Shown here: in pieces, positions 45,643 through 55,211 of the stretch
Position numbering within the stretch: the first letter of the stretch is position 1
Layout of the letters: each line of letters starts with the position of its first letter
DNA from: Flavobacteriales bacterium
GTDB taxonomy: Bacteria; Bacteroidota; Bacteroidia; Flavobacteriales_D; Sanyastnellaceae
Assembly: GCA_947442505.1 (NCBI GenBank)
Contig: CANEVR010000008.1
Coordinates: forward strand, 1 to 64,000
Length of the DNA: 64,000 nt
Reading direction: 5' to 3'
Made by a program: the position numbers and the translations under genes
The notes under the pieces: model-generated
The model's input: only the letters and a program-made list of their open reading frames with translations
What the model was told of the DNA's origin: nothing
Database searches by the model: none

Positions 45643-47347
45643 CGTATTGTTTTTTCAGTAAATAAATCCAAATTTTGTTTGTGTATACGTGCCAAGCACC
45701 TTCTTGCTCTTTAGGTTGATTGACAGAACTTATTAGTAAATGCTGATTCTCAGACAATAATAAATAACGATTCACAAACTCTAAAAACCAATCACGGTAT
45801 GCAAATGTAGGAATATCCTTCACCTTCAGAATCTGAAGGTAAATGCGCTTAAGCAAGTATAAAAATTTATTCCCTAGAATGTCTTTAGGTTTATAGAGAT
45901 TCGCCATTGGAATTTCTCCCAGTTTTGGAAACAAAGTACATATAATGTTTGCTTGTAATTCCCCTCCACTTATTTTTTTCAAAGGATTGCTAGAATTCCT
46001 GTGAGCTGAATAAAGATTGTACTTTGAAACAAATTGAGCTTCCATAAAATCAATATCCATAAATGGGCTAAAAGCTTCCAAACCACTATATCGAGCTAAT
46101 AACATATCCTGAACATCGTGCAGAGTTCCAACGAAATGATATGCTAACTTCAGCTCTGCATTCTTTGTCCAATTCTTCTCTAAGAAATTCAAGCCTTCTA
46201 TCAGTTGAATTAATTCATCAAGTTGAGATACATCTAATTTCAAATGATTCTCCTCTAAAATCTGAGTAACCCAGACGCGCAAATTGGTTGGGTCTGAGTA
46301 ATATAATCTTATAAATTTTGTAACAATGTAATCATTAAATGCAACTCCTTTAGAATAATCACCTCCCATGCATCCTAACCACAAAAAACGTGAACTAGCT
46401 TTTTTTTCTTTCATGGTCATAAATGCATGCAAGCGATGTGCTCTATGCAGGTGTATAAAAGGGTCTCCAATATTGATAAGCCGATGAACCCAATTCTCAT
46501 AACTCTCAGCTGTTAAAGGTTCTATAACCGGATTAAAAAAATCAATTTTCAAAATTTTACAAATCTGCTTTGAAATAATGACATCTTTACCCTCTGAAAA
46601 TCCAAAGGTAAATGCAGAGGTCGTTACTTTATTCTTTAACAAGGAAGCCAATACTGACCTTGTATCGCGACCGCCCGTAAGCGTAATTAAACATTCATCA
46701 ATCTCCAGATATTCCTTTGTTTGGGAGATACAATTATCAAAAACAGAAATCAAATCATTTATTTCTACCTTGGATTGTTGACACGTTCTATCTTCACAAA
46801 ACGAAAGGTATTCTTCCGTTTGAATGGTGTTGTCCCTAAAAAAAATAAAACTAGGATTTTCAACAAACCTTAAGTGCTTATGCGGCAAAAACCCACCTAC
46901 GGGATGCTGAAACAAAGCAATCAGGGCCGGGTACAATTCACTGACATCATCGTGATCTGAAAGTAGACTACTATAATGGTTTGAATACTCCATTACATTT
47001 GCTTGGCTTCGATAATACACTTTGGATAACCCATGGGGGTCAGTCATGATAGTCACTAAATGGTCCTCAACGACCACAAGCGTATAGTTTCCCTTTATGT
47101 ACAAATTCCAATCTCGGATACCTTTTTTAATGAGTTCAACTATTAATTCATCAGAATTAAATGAAGAAAACTCATCGTAATATTTTATTCTTGGGACAAA
47201 CCAACCATTAGTCCAAATTTTTATAGATCCGAATGTTGACACATTGCCTTGGAAATAGAAACTTTTCCCCTGATGTTGGAACGAGGAATCAAACTCAAAA
47301 TCAATTTGACCACCACTTTTTTCACCAAAATAAAATCTTTTATACAT
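45620..47347 (-). CDS. Asparagine-synthetase-like protein lacking the glutaminase Cys
   Basis: 575 residues from ATG 47347, which overlaps the wzy gene by 8 nt. The N-terminal half resembles the Ntn glutaminase fold (GNYTLVVVEDHLVTIMTDPHG, about 98-118) but residue 2 is Tyr, not the nucleophilic Cys. The synthetase half has a PP-loop LTGGRDTRSVLASL (about 230-243) where SGGxDS is usual, and ends in a helical region. It should still bind ATP and adenylate a carboxylate, but ammonia cannot come from glutamine via its own Cys. It overlaps the ATP-grasp gene by 23 nt, hinting at a two-enzyme amide/peptide-forming step on the polysaccharide. Confidence 0.82.
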   Translation of the reverse strand: MYKRFYFGEKSGGQIDFEFDSSFQHQGKSFYFQGNVSTFGSIKIWTNGWFVPRIKYYDEFSSFNSDELIVELIKKGIRDWNLYIKGNYTLVVVEDHLVTIMTDPHGLSKVYYRSQANVMEYSNHYSSLLSDHDDVSELYPALIALFQHPVGGFLPHKHLRFVENPSFIFFRDNTIQTEEYLSFCEDRTCQQSKVEINDLISVFDNCISQTKEYLEIDECLITLTGGRDTRSVLASLLKNKVTTSAFTFGFSEGKDVIISKQICKILKIDFFNPVIEPLTAESYENWVHRLINIGDPFIHLHRAHRLHAFMTMKEKKASSRFLWLGCMGGDYSKGVAFNDYIVTKFIRLYYSDPTNLRVWVTQILEENHLKLDVSQLDELIQLIEGLNFLEKNWTKNAELKLAYHFVGTLHDVQDMLLARYSGLEAFSPFMDIDFMEAQFVSKYNLYSAHRNSSNPLKKISGGELQANIICTLFPKLGEIPMANLYKPKDILGNKFLYLLKRIYLQILKVKDIPTFAYRDWFLEFVNRYLLLSENQHLLISSVNQPKEQEGAWHVYTNKIWIYLLKKQYDVRNIKK

Positions 47348-48599
47348 TTCGAAGATATTTAATTCTATCACGCAATCTCCTCCTCTCATGATAAGCAACA
47401 AATCCACCAACCAAAAGAAAATAAGTTCCTCTAGGCTCAACCCCATGAATTATACCTGCAACACCAAAAACCAACATGGCAACTGTCATAGCAATAACAA
47501 TTCCTGAATAAACTTTTGTTAAACGGCCTGAACCCGATAAATAAGCCTTAGAAAAAAAAATGATAATAGAAATGTACAGGCCTATAAATATAAATAAACC
47601 GATTGCACCTCCGCCACTTAAAATGGTCATGTAATCTGTATGAAGCATCCGTTTCACCCTGTAATAATGACGGTCATTGAACATTTCTGAACCAATTAAA
47701 CGATGCTTCCATGATCCATCTATCCATGCATCGGTGACTCTAAAATACTCAAGATATCGCGCTTGTTTTTCTCTGTTCTCTTCTGACCTCAAATCAATCG
47801 CCTCTTCTCTTGCTTTAAAATTATCTATCACCTGATCAATATAAACAGGAGCGGTTAATATGGAAAAAACACCTAATCCTATTGAAAACTTTATAATCTT
47901 ACCTCTGCTAGGGTAAGTAAATGCAATAATTAAAAAACCGATAACCGTTCCGAGCATCGCTGACCGTTTAAAAGCGAATAAAATAAACAAAACAGAAACA
48001 AAAATTAATAAATATAAAATCCATTTTTTTTTTGATTGATGAAACAATAGAAATAAAAATGGAAACAGCATTAAAATCATGGATACAGATTTTGCTAAAT
48101 TTACCCCTAAGCCCCCAAAATTAAGACTATTCTCCACACCGCTATAACTCACTCCTCCGTATCCAAACAAATTGGCCAAAAGAAAATCCAGCATGTAAAT
48201 AGCCAACATTAACAAAATTGAAATACTCAAGCGCTTAATAAAACCTTCTCTGCGTGAATAATAGAGCCCGAATAAAAGATGAACAACTGAAACATAATAC
48301 TTGAGGTATGAGTTAAAACTTACACTCCAGTCGGATGAAAAAAAACAAATAATAAAAAAATACAAAAGGTTTGCATAAACCCAAAAACTCATCCAACCTA
48401 GAGATACGAAGTTTTTTGAAAGAAAAAAAAAAGAAAACCCTAGAATGAAGACTCCCCTCAATATTCCTGGATTTATAGAAGATCCAATAAAATAAGTTGT
48501 TAAGATTGTGGCAAAAGCATTAATGATTGGCAGGAGAAGAACTGCATTTTCCATCCAATCATCTACAAGCCAAACTCTGATTAAGGCTCTAATCCTCAT
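47340..48599 (-). CDS. Wzy/WaaL-type O-antigen polymerase
   Basis: 419 residues with about ten to twelve transmembrane helices and one large periplasmic loop (about 270-320, LRSEENREKQARYLEYFRVTDAW region and SWKHRLIGSEMFNDR) as in Wzy_C-type polymerases and ligases. Arg-rich stretches in the loop fit catalytic-arm roles. It should polymerise flipped repeat units at the periplasmic face. It overlaps the neighbouring KpsC/S-like and Asn-synthetase-like genes by 11 and 8 nt. Polymerase versus ligase cannot be separated by eye. Confidence 0.82.
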   Translation of the reverse strand: MRIRALIRVWLVDDWMENAVLLLPIINAFATILTTYFIGSSINPGILRGVFILGFSFFFLSKNFVSLGWMSFWVYANLLYFFIICFFSSDWSVSFNSYLKYYVSVVHLLFGLYYSRREGFIKRLSISILLMLAIYMLDFLLANLFGYGGVSYSGVENSLNFGGLGVNLAKSVSMILMLFPFLFLLFHQSKKKWILYLLIFVSVLFILFAFKRSAMLGTVIGFLIIAFTYPSRGKIIKFSIGLGVFSILTAPVYIDQVIDNFKAREEAIDLRSEENREKQARYLEYFRVTDAWIDGSWKHRLIGSEMFNDRHYYRVKRMLHTDYMTILSGGGAIGLFIFIGLYISIIIFFSKAYLSGSGRLTKVYSGIVIAMTVAMLVFGVAGIIHGVEPRGTYFLLVGGFVAYHERRRLRDRIKYLRNV

Positions 48600-50283
48600 A
48601 TATCATCTCACTGTAAAAATCACTCAAAGCTTTTTCATTCATTTTAATTAAACTATCTGCGTTTAACTCCTCATCCACATAATCCATACCAATTAAACGA
48701 ACTATTCCAAAACCGCTCAAATCTACCACGCGCATGAAATACAAGTAATAAAGATAGCGCTTTAAAGAATTCAAATCAACATTTACGTTCAATTTACCTT
48801 CCACCAGATTTTTCAATAAAAAATTATACTCTGACTTTGATTTTGGGTGTAAGCCAAATTCTTTATAAAAAGTAGTTCCCGAGGAAATCACCAATTTATT
48901 TAACATCATTGCTTCTACTCCCATTGTGCTTGAATAAACCAAGATACCGCAGGACTGATCTAACAAATCGTAAGAACTAATTGCACTATCCGAATCCACA
49001 AAAAAAACTTTTTCACTGACGAGTGAAGTCATGATATTTCTTACAAAGTCACTGGAAGGGGTTAGAAACTTTAATTCACCAGGATGTGCTCTAACCACTA
49101 ATTTAACTTTGGTTTCCAATTCATTCCAATAGTTACATGTATGCTCAATCCATTCAAACATACTGGTGAACAATTTATCCCTTCCCAACACATAGGTATC
49201 AAAATTCATGTTTGTATACAAAACCACAAATTGATCATGACTGCTCATTCCCAAGAGTCCCTTTACATTGGACTTTGCATCAAAATCATGATTTCCGCTA
49301 AAACTTTTAACAAGATTCTCTAACTTTTCGTTCTCCGTCTCACCAAAAGAAAACTTTTCCTTATCTCTCTCATACTCTTTAAAATAATCGAGATGGATAG
49401 CTATTTTATTCTTTGCATAAATCCATGAAGAATTTCCCCAAAATGACTCTTGTGTGATAAACGGAATTTTCCTCATTCGACAAACTTCCATCGCCACTCT
49501 ATCCATAAACCCGGCACCATTCCAAAAAACAACCAAATCTTTATGATGTACATCCAAGTAATGGTTAAACAATAGCGCACAACGCGCTCCTTCCTTTAAG
49601 TAACGCTTGTATACCTGAATATACTCTTGTTTGAGCACTCCGGAATAAAAAAATCGCAAAACAGAGACCCTCACCAACTCTCCTAATGGCATCCCTTTAA
49701 ATGTGAATTTCTGACAATCCTCTATGGATAACAACTCACTATCTATATTCAAAAGTTCTTCAAAACTAGATGATACAGAACCTTGTACATAGGCACTCAT
49801 TCTATCCATTTTCAATCCCGATTCCCTCTCGACATGCTTATAACCATGAACACAATCTTGACAAAACAATTTATTGCTATCTCGGGTCTTTCCTATGCGC
49901 TCTTTGTGACACAACTCAAAAACCCCATCACAGATTAAATACTCTGGATGCCAACCTTTACTTTGAAAAAAGTAGGCTAGCATAAAATTCCTTGCGTTGT
50001 ATGTGCTTTCTGAACCCATGGCAAAGAAAAATAAAAGTTGTTTAGAATTCACATCTCTATCCTCTAACGTGAAAGCATGTTTAAATACTTTAGAGTATTG
50101 CCGATAAATCATGCTGCGTCCGAAACGCTTCTGTATCGCCTTTTTTTTCAAAACCAAATTCGCAAAGTATGACCAAACAGAAAATAATCCGATTTTATCC
50201 ATAAAGAACTGAGACCACAAAACCAATCCCTTCGCCTTACCTAACCAGGCCAACCTGTTTCTATTCTGATCAAATTTTGACAT
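48589..50283 (-). CDS. KpsC/KpsS-like capsule glycosyltransferase
   Basis: 564 residues. The second half resembles Capsule_synth (PF05159) or related GT-B domains: VVLYTNMNFDTYV, KLVVRAHPGELKFLTP, and VYSSTMGVEAMMLNKLVISSG with the donor-site SSxxxEAM pattern. The KpsC/KpsS enzymes transfer Kdo to phospholipid acceptors, so a nonulosonate-type donor would be a natural substrate here. A Cys cluster (C118, C126, CQDC about 141-144) in the N-terminal half is unusual and could bind zinc. The exact donor and acceptor are unknown. Confidence 0.7.
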   Translation of the reverse strand: MSKFDQNRNRLAWLGKAKGLVLWSQFFMDKIGLFSVWSYFANLVLKKKAIQKRFGRSMIYRQYSKVFKHAFTLEDRDVNSKQLLFFFAMGSESTYNARNFMLAYFFQSKGWHPEYLICDGVFELCHKERIGKTRDSNKLFCQDCVHGYKHVERESGLKMDRMSAYVQGSVSSSFEELLNIDSELLSIEDCQKFTFKGMPLGELVRVSVLRFFYSGVLKQEYIQVYKRYLKEGARCALLFNHYLDVHHKDLVVFWNGAGFMDRVAMEVCRMRKIPFITQESFWGNSSWIYAKNKIAIHLDYFKEYERDKEKFSFGETENEKLENLVKSFSGNHDFDAKSNVKGLLGMSSHDQFVVLYTNMNFDTYVLGRDKLFTSMFEWIEHTCNYWNELETKVKLVVRAHPGELKFLTPSSDFVRNIMTSLVSEKVFFVDSDSAISSYDLLDQSCGILVYSSTMGVEAMMLNKLVISSGTTFYKEFGLHPKSKSEYNFLLKNLVEGKLNVNVDLNSLKRYLYYLYFMRVVDLSGFGIVRLIGMDYVDEELNADSLIKMNEKALSDFYSEMIYED

Positions 50284-50284
50284 A

Positions 50285-51805
50285 TCACTTCTTTAAAAAC
50301 ATCCTTAACATCTTAAATCTGGATAAAATATTCTCCATTTCAGGATGAATTTTTATCGTTAGCTTTAAACCAAAAACAATAAACAACACCAAAATTGGAC
50401 AATATAACAAGAGTAAATCAAAATTTGAAATGCAAAGCAGATAGGAAACAATCCATTTGTTTACCAGAAGTAAAAGAATACTTAAAGCAAAAAGAAATCC
50501 AAAGCGAGTAAAAAACTTTCGCCCATCGACAATACCTTTTTTATTCCTCTGTAAGTATATAAAAATTAAAACAATAAAAAATACTTTACCAATTGTCAAT
50601 GCAATAGGAATGCCTTGATTAAAATGGAAAATTAGCTGATACATCAAAACCAACTCCACTATAGTTTTAACCACAGTAGCCTTGAGCATCCAGGTATTCT
50701 TACCCTCAATGAACATTATTCTAGATAAAAAACCCATCATCAAGCCTGGCACAAATCCTAAACATAGCACCTGATAAATCGACATCGTAAGATACACATC
50801 GTTTGCATCAAAAGCTCCACGCCTGAACAAAACAATTATTATAAATGGCGCAAAAATCAGTGAGAATAATTGAGCAATAAAAGCAAGAGTCGAAATGAAA
50901 TCATTCATTTTCTTAGAATAATCCATGTAGGATTCCTCACATTCAGCTTTCAACCTAATTTGTTCGGCATAAGTTGTGGTCAAAATAGAGGAAAGTAGAA
51001 CTACACGGGGTAACTCAATAACAGATTTTGCATAATTCATTGCACCAATGTAACCCTCTGCCAAATAACGAAATCCAATTGACCTTTCCGCCAATGAAGA
51101 AAGCTGATTGATTACAGTTTGCAACCCTAACATAGCTATCCTATAAAATGTTTCCTTTAGTTTTTGATAGTAAACCTTCCAAATGCGTTTACGGGAACTA
51201 ACTAAAAAATTAATTTTCAGTAAATACATGTACCCAAGAGCATTAATCGTCGAGGAAAGCACCAAAGCTAAAGCAAAACTCAATATTCCTATTTTCTGAG
51301 AAGTCAGTACGATTAAAATCAAACCCGAAATTTCAGCAGTTAAACTTATATACAAAGAGGACTTGTATGCCTTTTTCACATAAATAAACTGTTGCAACGA
51401 AGAAACAACTGAAAGGGGTATCTTAGAAATGATAACAAACATTGTTAACTGCAAAAAAAGCTCTAAATCTGATGGTTCAACACCAATAACTTGAATCATC
51501 AATGGGAGAAAAACCAAATATAAGAGATTAGCTAAAATGGTAATCCCTATCAGAGCAATTGTAGATAATGCAATTAAGTGAGCGTTTTTTTTTGTGTCAC
51601 TTCGAAATTGAATGGCCATGATTTCGCCCGCTCCACCAGAAAAAACACTCCCTATCAATGTAGGAATTAATTGTGCAACAATGAGCAAATCAACATCTCT
51701 TGACACCCCTAGGAAAAAAGCCAACAATAATTGCCTTATAAAACTACTCCCCTTCAAAGCAATTTGAGTCAAGAACAATAGAAAGGTGCTTCGAACTTGG
51801 CTCAT
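50285..51805 (-). CDS. MurJ/Wzx-type lipid-linked oligosaccharide flippase
   Basis: 506 residues with about 14 transmembrane helices and the MVF/MATE-like beginning KGSSFIRQLLLAFFLGVSRDVD (about 18-39), which resembles MurJ more than classical Wzx. A homologue placed between a capsule-type glycosyltransferase and nucleotide-sugar genes should flip undecaprenyl-linked repeat units. It follows the Gfo/Idh gene with a 3-nt gap and precedes the glycosyltransferase by 1 nt. Confidence 0.85.
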   Translation of the reverse strand: MSQVRSTFLLFLTQIALKGSSFIRQLLLAFFLGVSRDVDLLIVAQLIPTLIGSVFSGGAGEIMAIQFRSDTKKNAHLIALSTIALIGITILANLLYLVFLPLMIQVIGVEPSDLELFLQLTMFVIISKIPLSVVSSLQQFIYVKKAYKSSLYISLTAEISGLILIVLTSQKIGILSFALALVLSSTINALGYMYLLKINFLVSSRKRIWKVYYQKLKETFYRIAMLGLQTVINQLSSLAERSIGFRYLAEGYIGAMNYAKSVIELPRVVLLSSILTTTYAEQIRLKAECEESYMDYSKKMNDFISTLAFIAQLFSLIFAPFIIIVLFRRGAFDANDVYLTMSIYQVLCLGFVPGLMMGFLSRIMFIEGKNTWMLKATVVKTIVELVLMYQLIFHFNQGIPIALTIGKVFFIVLIFIYLQRNKKGIVDGRKFFTRFGFLFALSILLLLVNKWIVSYLLCISNFDLLLLYCPILVLFIVFGLKLTIKIHPEMENILSRFKMLRMFLKK

Positions 51806-51808
51806 ACT

Positions 51809-52768
51809 TTACATGCTGTCCTTTTTGCCATTCAATATTTGGTTCAACCAATTAATATCCTGTACTTGTTCATCAAGTGTCTTTAGCGGAGAATCACTAC
51901 CTTCAGATAAAAACGCTTGAACTTCCTTAAACACACCTGGTTTGTATTTATCATCAATCAAAGCTTCGTTTACATTCACTTCATTCACTGTCAGCTCAAA
52001 CAATTTTTGCTCAAACAATTTTTCCATTGGACGCAATACCAATTTCCGTTTTGCGGTTAAAAGTTCTATTCCCCACCTCCCCGCTGACTCCCAATTAGCA
52101 GAATAACTAAATAAAACGTTCCTATCCGTTACACCTGAGCCCGCAAAAACTGAAGGCTTATGCCAACCACAATCTCCGTCTACAAAACTTGAAAGGTCTA
52201 TGGGCTTACCCATTAAGTAAAATGCCAAATCCAAAACATGGCTAGAATTGGCCAAAAAATAATTTTTTTTGATGTTGTCACTAACCTTTAAATCCTGAAT
52301 AACATGAGACCATTCAGTAAACTCAAAATTGCCAGAAATGATTCCTCCATCTTCTTCTATCAGTTTCATCACTTGATTGACTGAAGAGTAGAATCTTCTA
52401 TTGTACGCTATGAATACCTGTGAATCAATGCGTGATGACATTTCATGCAATTCAAGAATCTCATCAAAATTAAGACCCCCTGGTTTTTCAAGTAAAATAC
52501 GGTTACAGTTCAATCTTAGTACCTCAATGGCTGTGCGCTTCAACACATCCACACCAACAGCCACGATCGCGCCATCAAATCTTTCCGAACAAGTCTTTAA
52601 GTAATTTTCAACGCCTCCTGTGATCGGTAAAATTCCAAACTCTTTGTTAAACTCATCCGCGCCTTCTTGACCCCGTCCTACTATCGTTATCTCAACATCC
52701 AGGTCCTTCAATACTTTAAAATACTCTTTGGCCATATAACCGGTACCAACCAACAAAATCTTCTTCAT
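51809..52768 (-). CDS. Gfo/Idh/MocA-family oxidoreductase A
   Basis: 319 residues. The N-terminal Rossmann fold starts ILLVGTGYMAKEYFKVLKDL (GxGxxA) and contains RILLEKPGGLNFDEI with the conserved EKP Lys; the C-terminal alpha/beta domain has AYNRRFYSSVNQ. NAD(P)-dependent oxidation or reduction of a sugar is expected. It is one of three such proteins in the operon, and adjoins the second through a 4-nt ATGA overlap; the pair may act on the same substrate in succession. Confidence 0.88.
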   Translation of the reverse strand: MKKILLVGTGYMAKEYFKVLKDLDVEITIVGRGQEGADEFNKEFGILPITGGVENYLKTCSERFDGAIVAVGVDVLKRTAIEVLRLNCNRILLEKPGGLNFDEILELHEMSSRIDSQVFIAYNRRFYSSVNQVMKLIEEDGGIISGNFEFTEWSHVIQDLKVSDNIKKNYFLANSSHVLDLAFYLMGKPIDLSSFVDGDCGWHKPSVFAGSGVTDRNVLFSYSANWESAGRWGIELLTAKRKLVLRPMEKLFEQKLFELTVNEVNVNEALIDDKYKPGVFKEVQAFLSEGSDSPLKTLDEQVQDINWLNQILNGKKDSM

Positions 52769-53733
52769 GTCACTGGAATAAATGATTCGCTCTTATTTAA
52801 TTTAAAATTATACCAATCTATAGCCGATAAAACAAACTTCTGATGCATTGAAAACGCTTCAGCATATGTCGTCAAAGGTAGTTCGTCATGTTGCAATAGT
52901 CCGTCAATTAACTCTTTAGAAAGATTGCTTTGATACTCAATCTCACCTTCAATCAGTTTATCCCCATCTTCCTTGTTGAACAAGCGCAAACTTTCAGACT
53001 CATCTATGACGTACTCAACAAGTTCTCCTTTTACGCTTATTGAAATGGATTTCAAATCTGGTAAAATTTCTGACGTCATTTGCAAAGCATCACCATTGGC
53101 AAAATCAACTTTTATCGAACCATGAACCTCAATAAAAGAAGTTCTTTTAGAATTTACTATCGTATTATTTTGATTGAAAAAATCAATCTGATCAACTTCT
53201 GTATTTCTTAAAAAACACCACAAGTCTATATAGTGCAGGGCATTGCAAGCTATGCCCCAGTCATTGCCGCGAATATCCACAAAAAAACTCTCGTTCTCGA
53301 TGGAGTTAAAAAAATTCTCTACCAATTGATAAAACTTGAACATCCTTCTCGGATGGTTCACCCAAATTTTCATGTCCGGATATCGAGAGAAAAGCGACTT
53401 GGATTCTTCAAAATCAGCAGATGAATTAAACAAAATTTTCTCCAAAACTAAAAAACGCACTTTAACTTTTTTCAAAATGCTTTTAATGTGATCCATTCTC
53501 ACATTAGCAGTACCAGATATTATACATACATCCACCTCTTCCGGCAGGTTTGAAAATCCGTCCTGAAAATGAATGATTGCATGATGGGGAACTTCACTGC
53601 TTCGTTGATACGCCAATTCCAATGAAGACTTCCATTCATCTATTACCCATACCTCCGTGATACTCGGGTTTTTTAATACTCCTTGCAAATGTCGTGAGCC
53701 CAGCTGCCCTGATCCAACCAAAATAAACCTCAT
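52765..53733 (-). CDS. Gfo/Idh/MocA-like oxidoreductase B
   Basis: 322 residues from ATG 53733 (MRFILVGSGQLGSRHLQ), which lies 10 nt after the stop of the upstream SDR; a longer TTG start would overlap it. Rossmann motif GSGQLGSRH, and FLVLEKILFNSSADF in the EKP position (EKI here). NHPRRMFKFY could be the substrate-site segment. It is weaker than its neighbour at the Lys-Pro motif and so may be a divergent or non-standard dehydrogenase. The role in nonulosonate or branch-sugar synthesis is inferred from context. Confidence 0.8.
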   Translation of the reverse strand: MRFILVGSGQLGSRHLQGVLKNPSITEVWVIDEWKSSLELAYQRSSEVPHHAIIHFQDGFSNLPEEVDVCIISGTANVRMDHIKSILKKVKVRFLVLEKILFNSSADFEESKSLFSRYPDMKIWVNHPRRMFKFYQLVENFFNSIENESFFVDIRGNDWGIACNALHYIDLWCFLRNTEVDQIDFFNQNNTIVNSKRTSFIEVHGSIKVDFANGDALQMTSEILPDLKSISISVKGELVEYVIDESESLRLFNKEDGDKLIEGEIEYQSNLSKELIDGLLQHDELPLTTYAEAFSMHQKFVLSAIDWYNFKLNKSESFIPVT

Positions 53734-53743
53734 TGTACTTAAT

Positions 53744-54472
53744 TTATATTGCTGTCCAACCACCGTCAATGATAATATTCTGGCCTGTTATGTATTGAGA
53801 TTCATCACTGATTAAAAAAGAAATTGCAGGAGCTATATCAACAGGAGTCCCCATTCTTCGCATTGGCACTTTTTTGCAATAAGCATCCAAAAATGCTTTG
53901 GGCTGAGCATCAATAATTCCACCTGGCGAAACACAATTGACGCGCACACCGTCAGGCCCTAGCCGCGCCGCAAGAAAACGTGTTAAATTAATTATGGCAC
54001 CCTTAATTGCCGAATATGCTGCAGGCATCGTCATTTCTGTATTTTCATAAACTGAAAAATCCGGACCGACAACTCCATAAATAGACGATAAATTTACAAT
54101 TGAACCAAAGCCCTGCTTGGTCATAATATCACTTACCTTGTGCATGCACAAAAAATATCCATTCAAATGCATGTCAATGTTCTTTTGCCATGATGTAAAC
54201 TCAATATCCTTCCAATCTTTCCCCCAATCTTTTGTGCGAGGATAAGCGTTATTCACCCAACCATCAATATAGTCATGCTTTGCCAACAACTTCATCAACA
54301 TGGATTGGACACTTTCTTGATCTGTAATATCCAAATAATAACAATCACCCGCGTCTTCTAATGACTTATCGGCACGTATGACATGAAATCCTTTTTTCGT
54401 CAAATCCAGAACCATCTCTTTGCCTAAAAGTCCCTCTGAACCAGTAACGACAACTAACTTTCCGCGCTTCAT
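53744..54472 (-). CDS. Short-chain dehydrogenase/reductase, PtmA-like
   Basis: 242 residues. SDR features: VVTGSEGLLGKEM (NAD(P) site), WVNNAYPRTKDWGKDW, the catalytic Ser in IVNLSSIYG and the YxxxK in YSAIKGA, then VNCVSPGGI and TGQNIIIDGGWTAI. The NNAYPR segment is one I associate with PtmA of the Campylobacter legionaminic-acid (ptm/leg) locus, and its position near PtmE-, LegG- and LegI-like genes supports this. It is 1 nt from the methyltransferase gene. Confidence 0.85.
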   Translation of the reverse strand: MKRGKLVVVTGSEGLLGKEMVLDLTKKGFHVIRADKSLEDAGDCYYLDITDQESVQSMLMKLLAKHDYIDGWVNNAYPRTKDWGKDWKDIEFTSWQKNIDMHLNGYFLCMHKVSDIMTKQGFGSIVNLSSIYGVVGPDFSVYENTEMTMPAAYSAIKGAIINLTRFLAARLGPDGVRVNCVSPGGIIDAQPKAFLDAYCKKVPMRRMGTPVDIAPAISFLISDESQYITGQNIIIDGGWTAI

Positions 54473-54473
54473 T

Positions 54474-55205
54474 TCAATCTTTTGTTATTTCAAGAACATA
54501 CCAATTCATGAGCAATCCACCAGAAATCTGAATTCTTCCTTGTTCTGTCATTACTGTGTGTGTCCCTCTTCCTCTTGATACTTTTTCGAAATCAACCGCT
54601 GGGACAAACTTGTGAAACTTAAGCCTAACGCCGCTATCAACCAACCAAGAACTTATCGTCTTTTCACTAAAAGTATTGTAAGCAATGGGTATATTGCGGA
54701 TGTCTTCTGGACGGGTAAGATCTGTCAAGTTGCTAAAAATATCAACATCATAATCCAAATTGAAAAGAGAACTCAAGTACAATTTCCCTCCTGGTTTAAG
54801 AACCCTAATCAACTCAAGCAAACCCTGTCTTGGATGAGTTATCCAACTTAAAGTCTGCCAGCAAAACATCAAATCAAAAGTTTCATTTTCCACGTTGTTC
54901 ATATTGCACATGTCACCAACATGAAATTCTAAATTTCCGTCCACTAAATTGCGTTTTGCCAACTCAATGGATTCTTCCACATAATCCAACAAGAAAAATC
55001 GATGATTCTTGTTTTTGAAATACTCATTGATATGATAAGTCAAAGTCCCAGCACCACATGCAATATCCGCGATGTACAATTCCTTTTCTGGAATATCTAT
55101 AATTGACTCCAAGAACTTTTGCTGTTCTGTTTTTACTAAGGACTTGAGATAATAATCTTTAGAATACTCCAAATCTAATTTTATCACTTTCTTATAATCA
55201 TCCAT
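54474..55205 (-). CDS. Class I SAM-dependent methyltransferase
   Basis: 243 residues. SAM-binding motif I is YIADIACGAGTLTYHI, motif II-III region ENETFDLMFCWQTLSWITHP and a later LLELIRVLKPGGKLYLSS with the post-motif. It resembles small-molecule (Methyltransf_11/25) enzymes. It may O- or N-methylate the nonulosonate or another sugar; no substrate motif is evident. It lies between the fusion protein and the PtmA-like SDR, 1-6 nt from both. Confidence 0.87.
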   Translation of the reverse strand: MDDYKKVIKLDLEYSKDYYLKSLVKTEQQKFLESIIDIPEKELYIADIACGAGTLTYHINEYFKNKNHRFFLLDYVEESIELAKRNLVDGNLEFHVGDMCNMNNVENETFDLMFCWQTLSWITHPRQGLLELIRVLKPGGKLYLSSLFNLDYDVDIFSNLTDLTRPEDIRNIPIAYNTFSEKTISSWLVDSGVRLKFHKFVPAVDFEKVSRGRGTHTVMTEQGRIQISGGLLMNWYVLEITKD

Positions 55206-55211
55206 TTCCCT

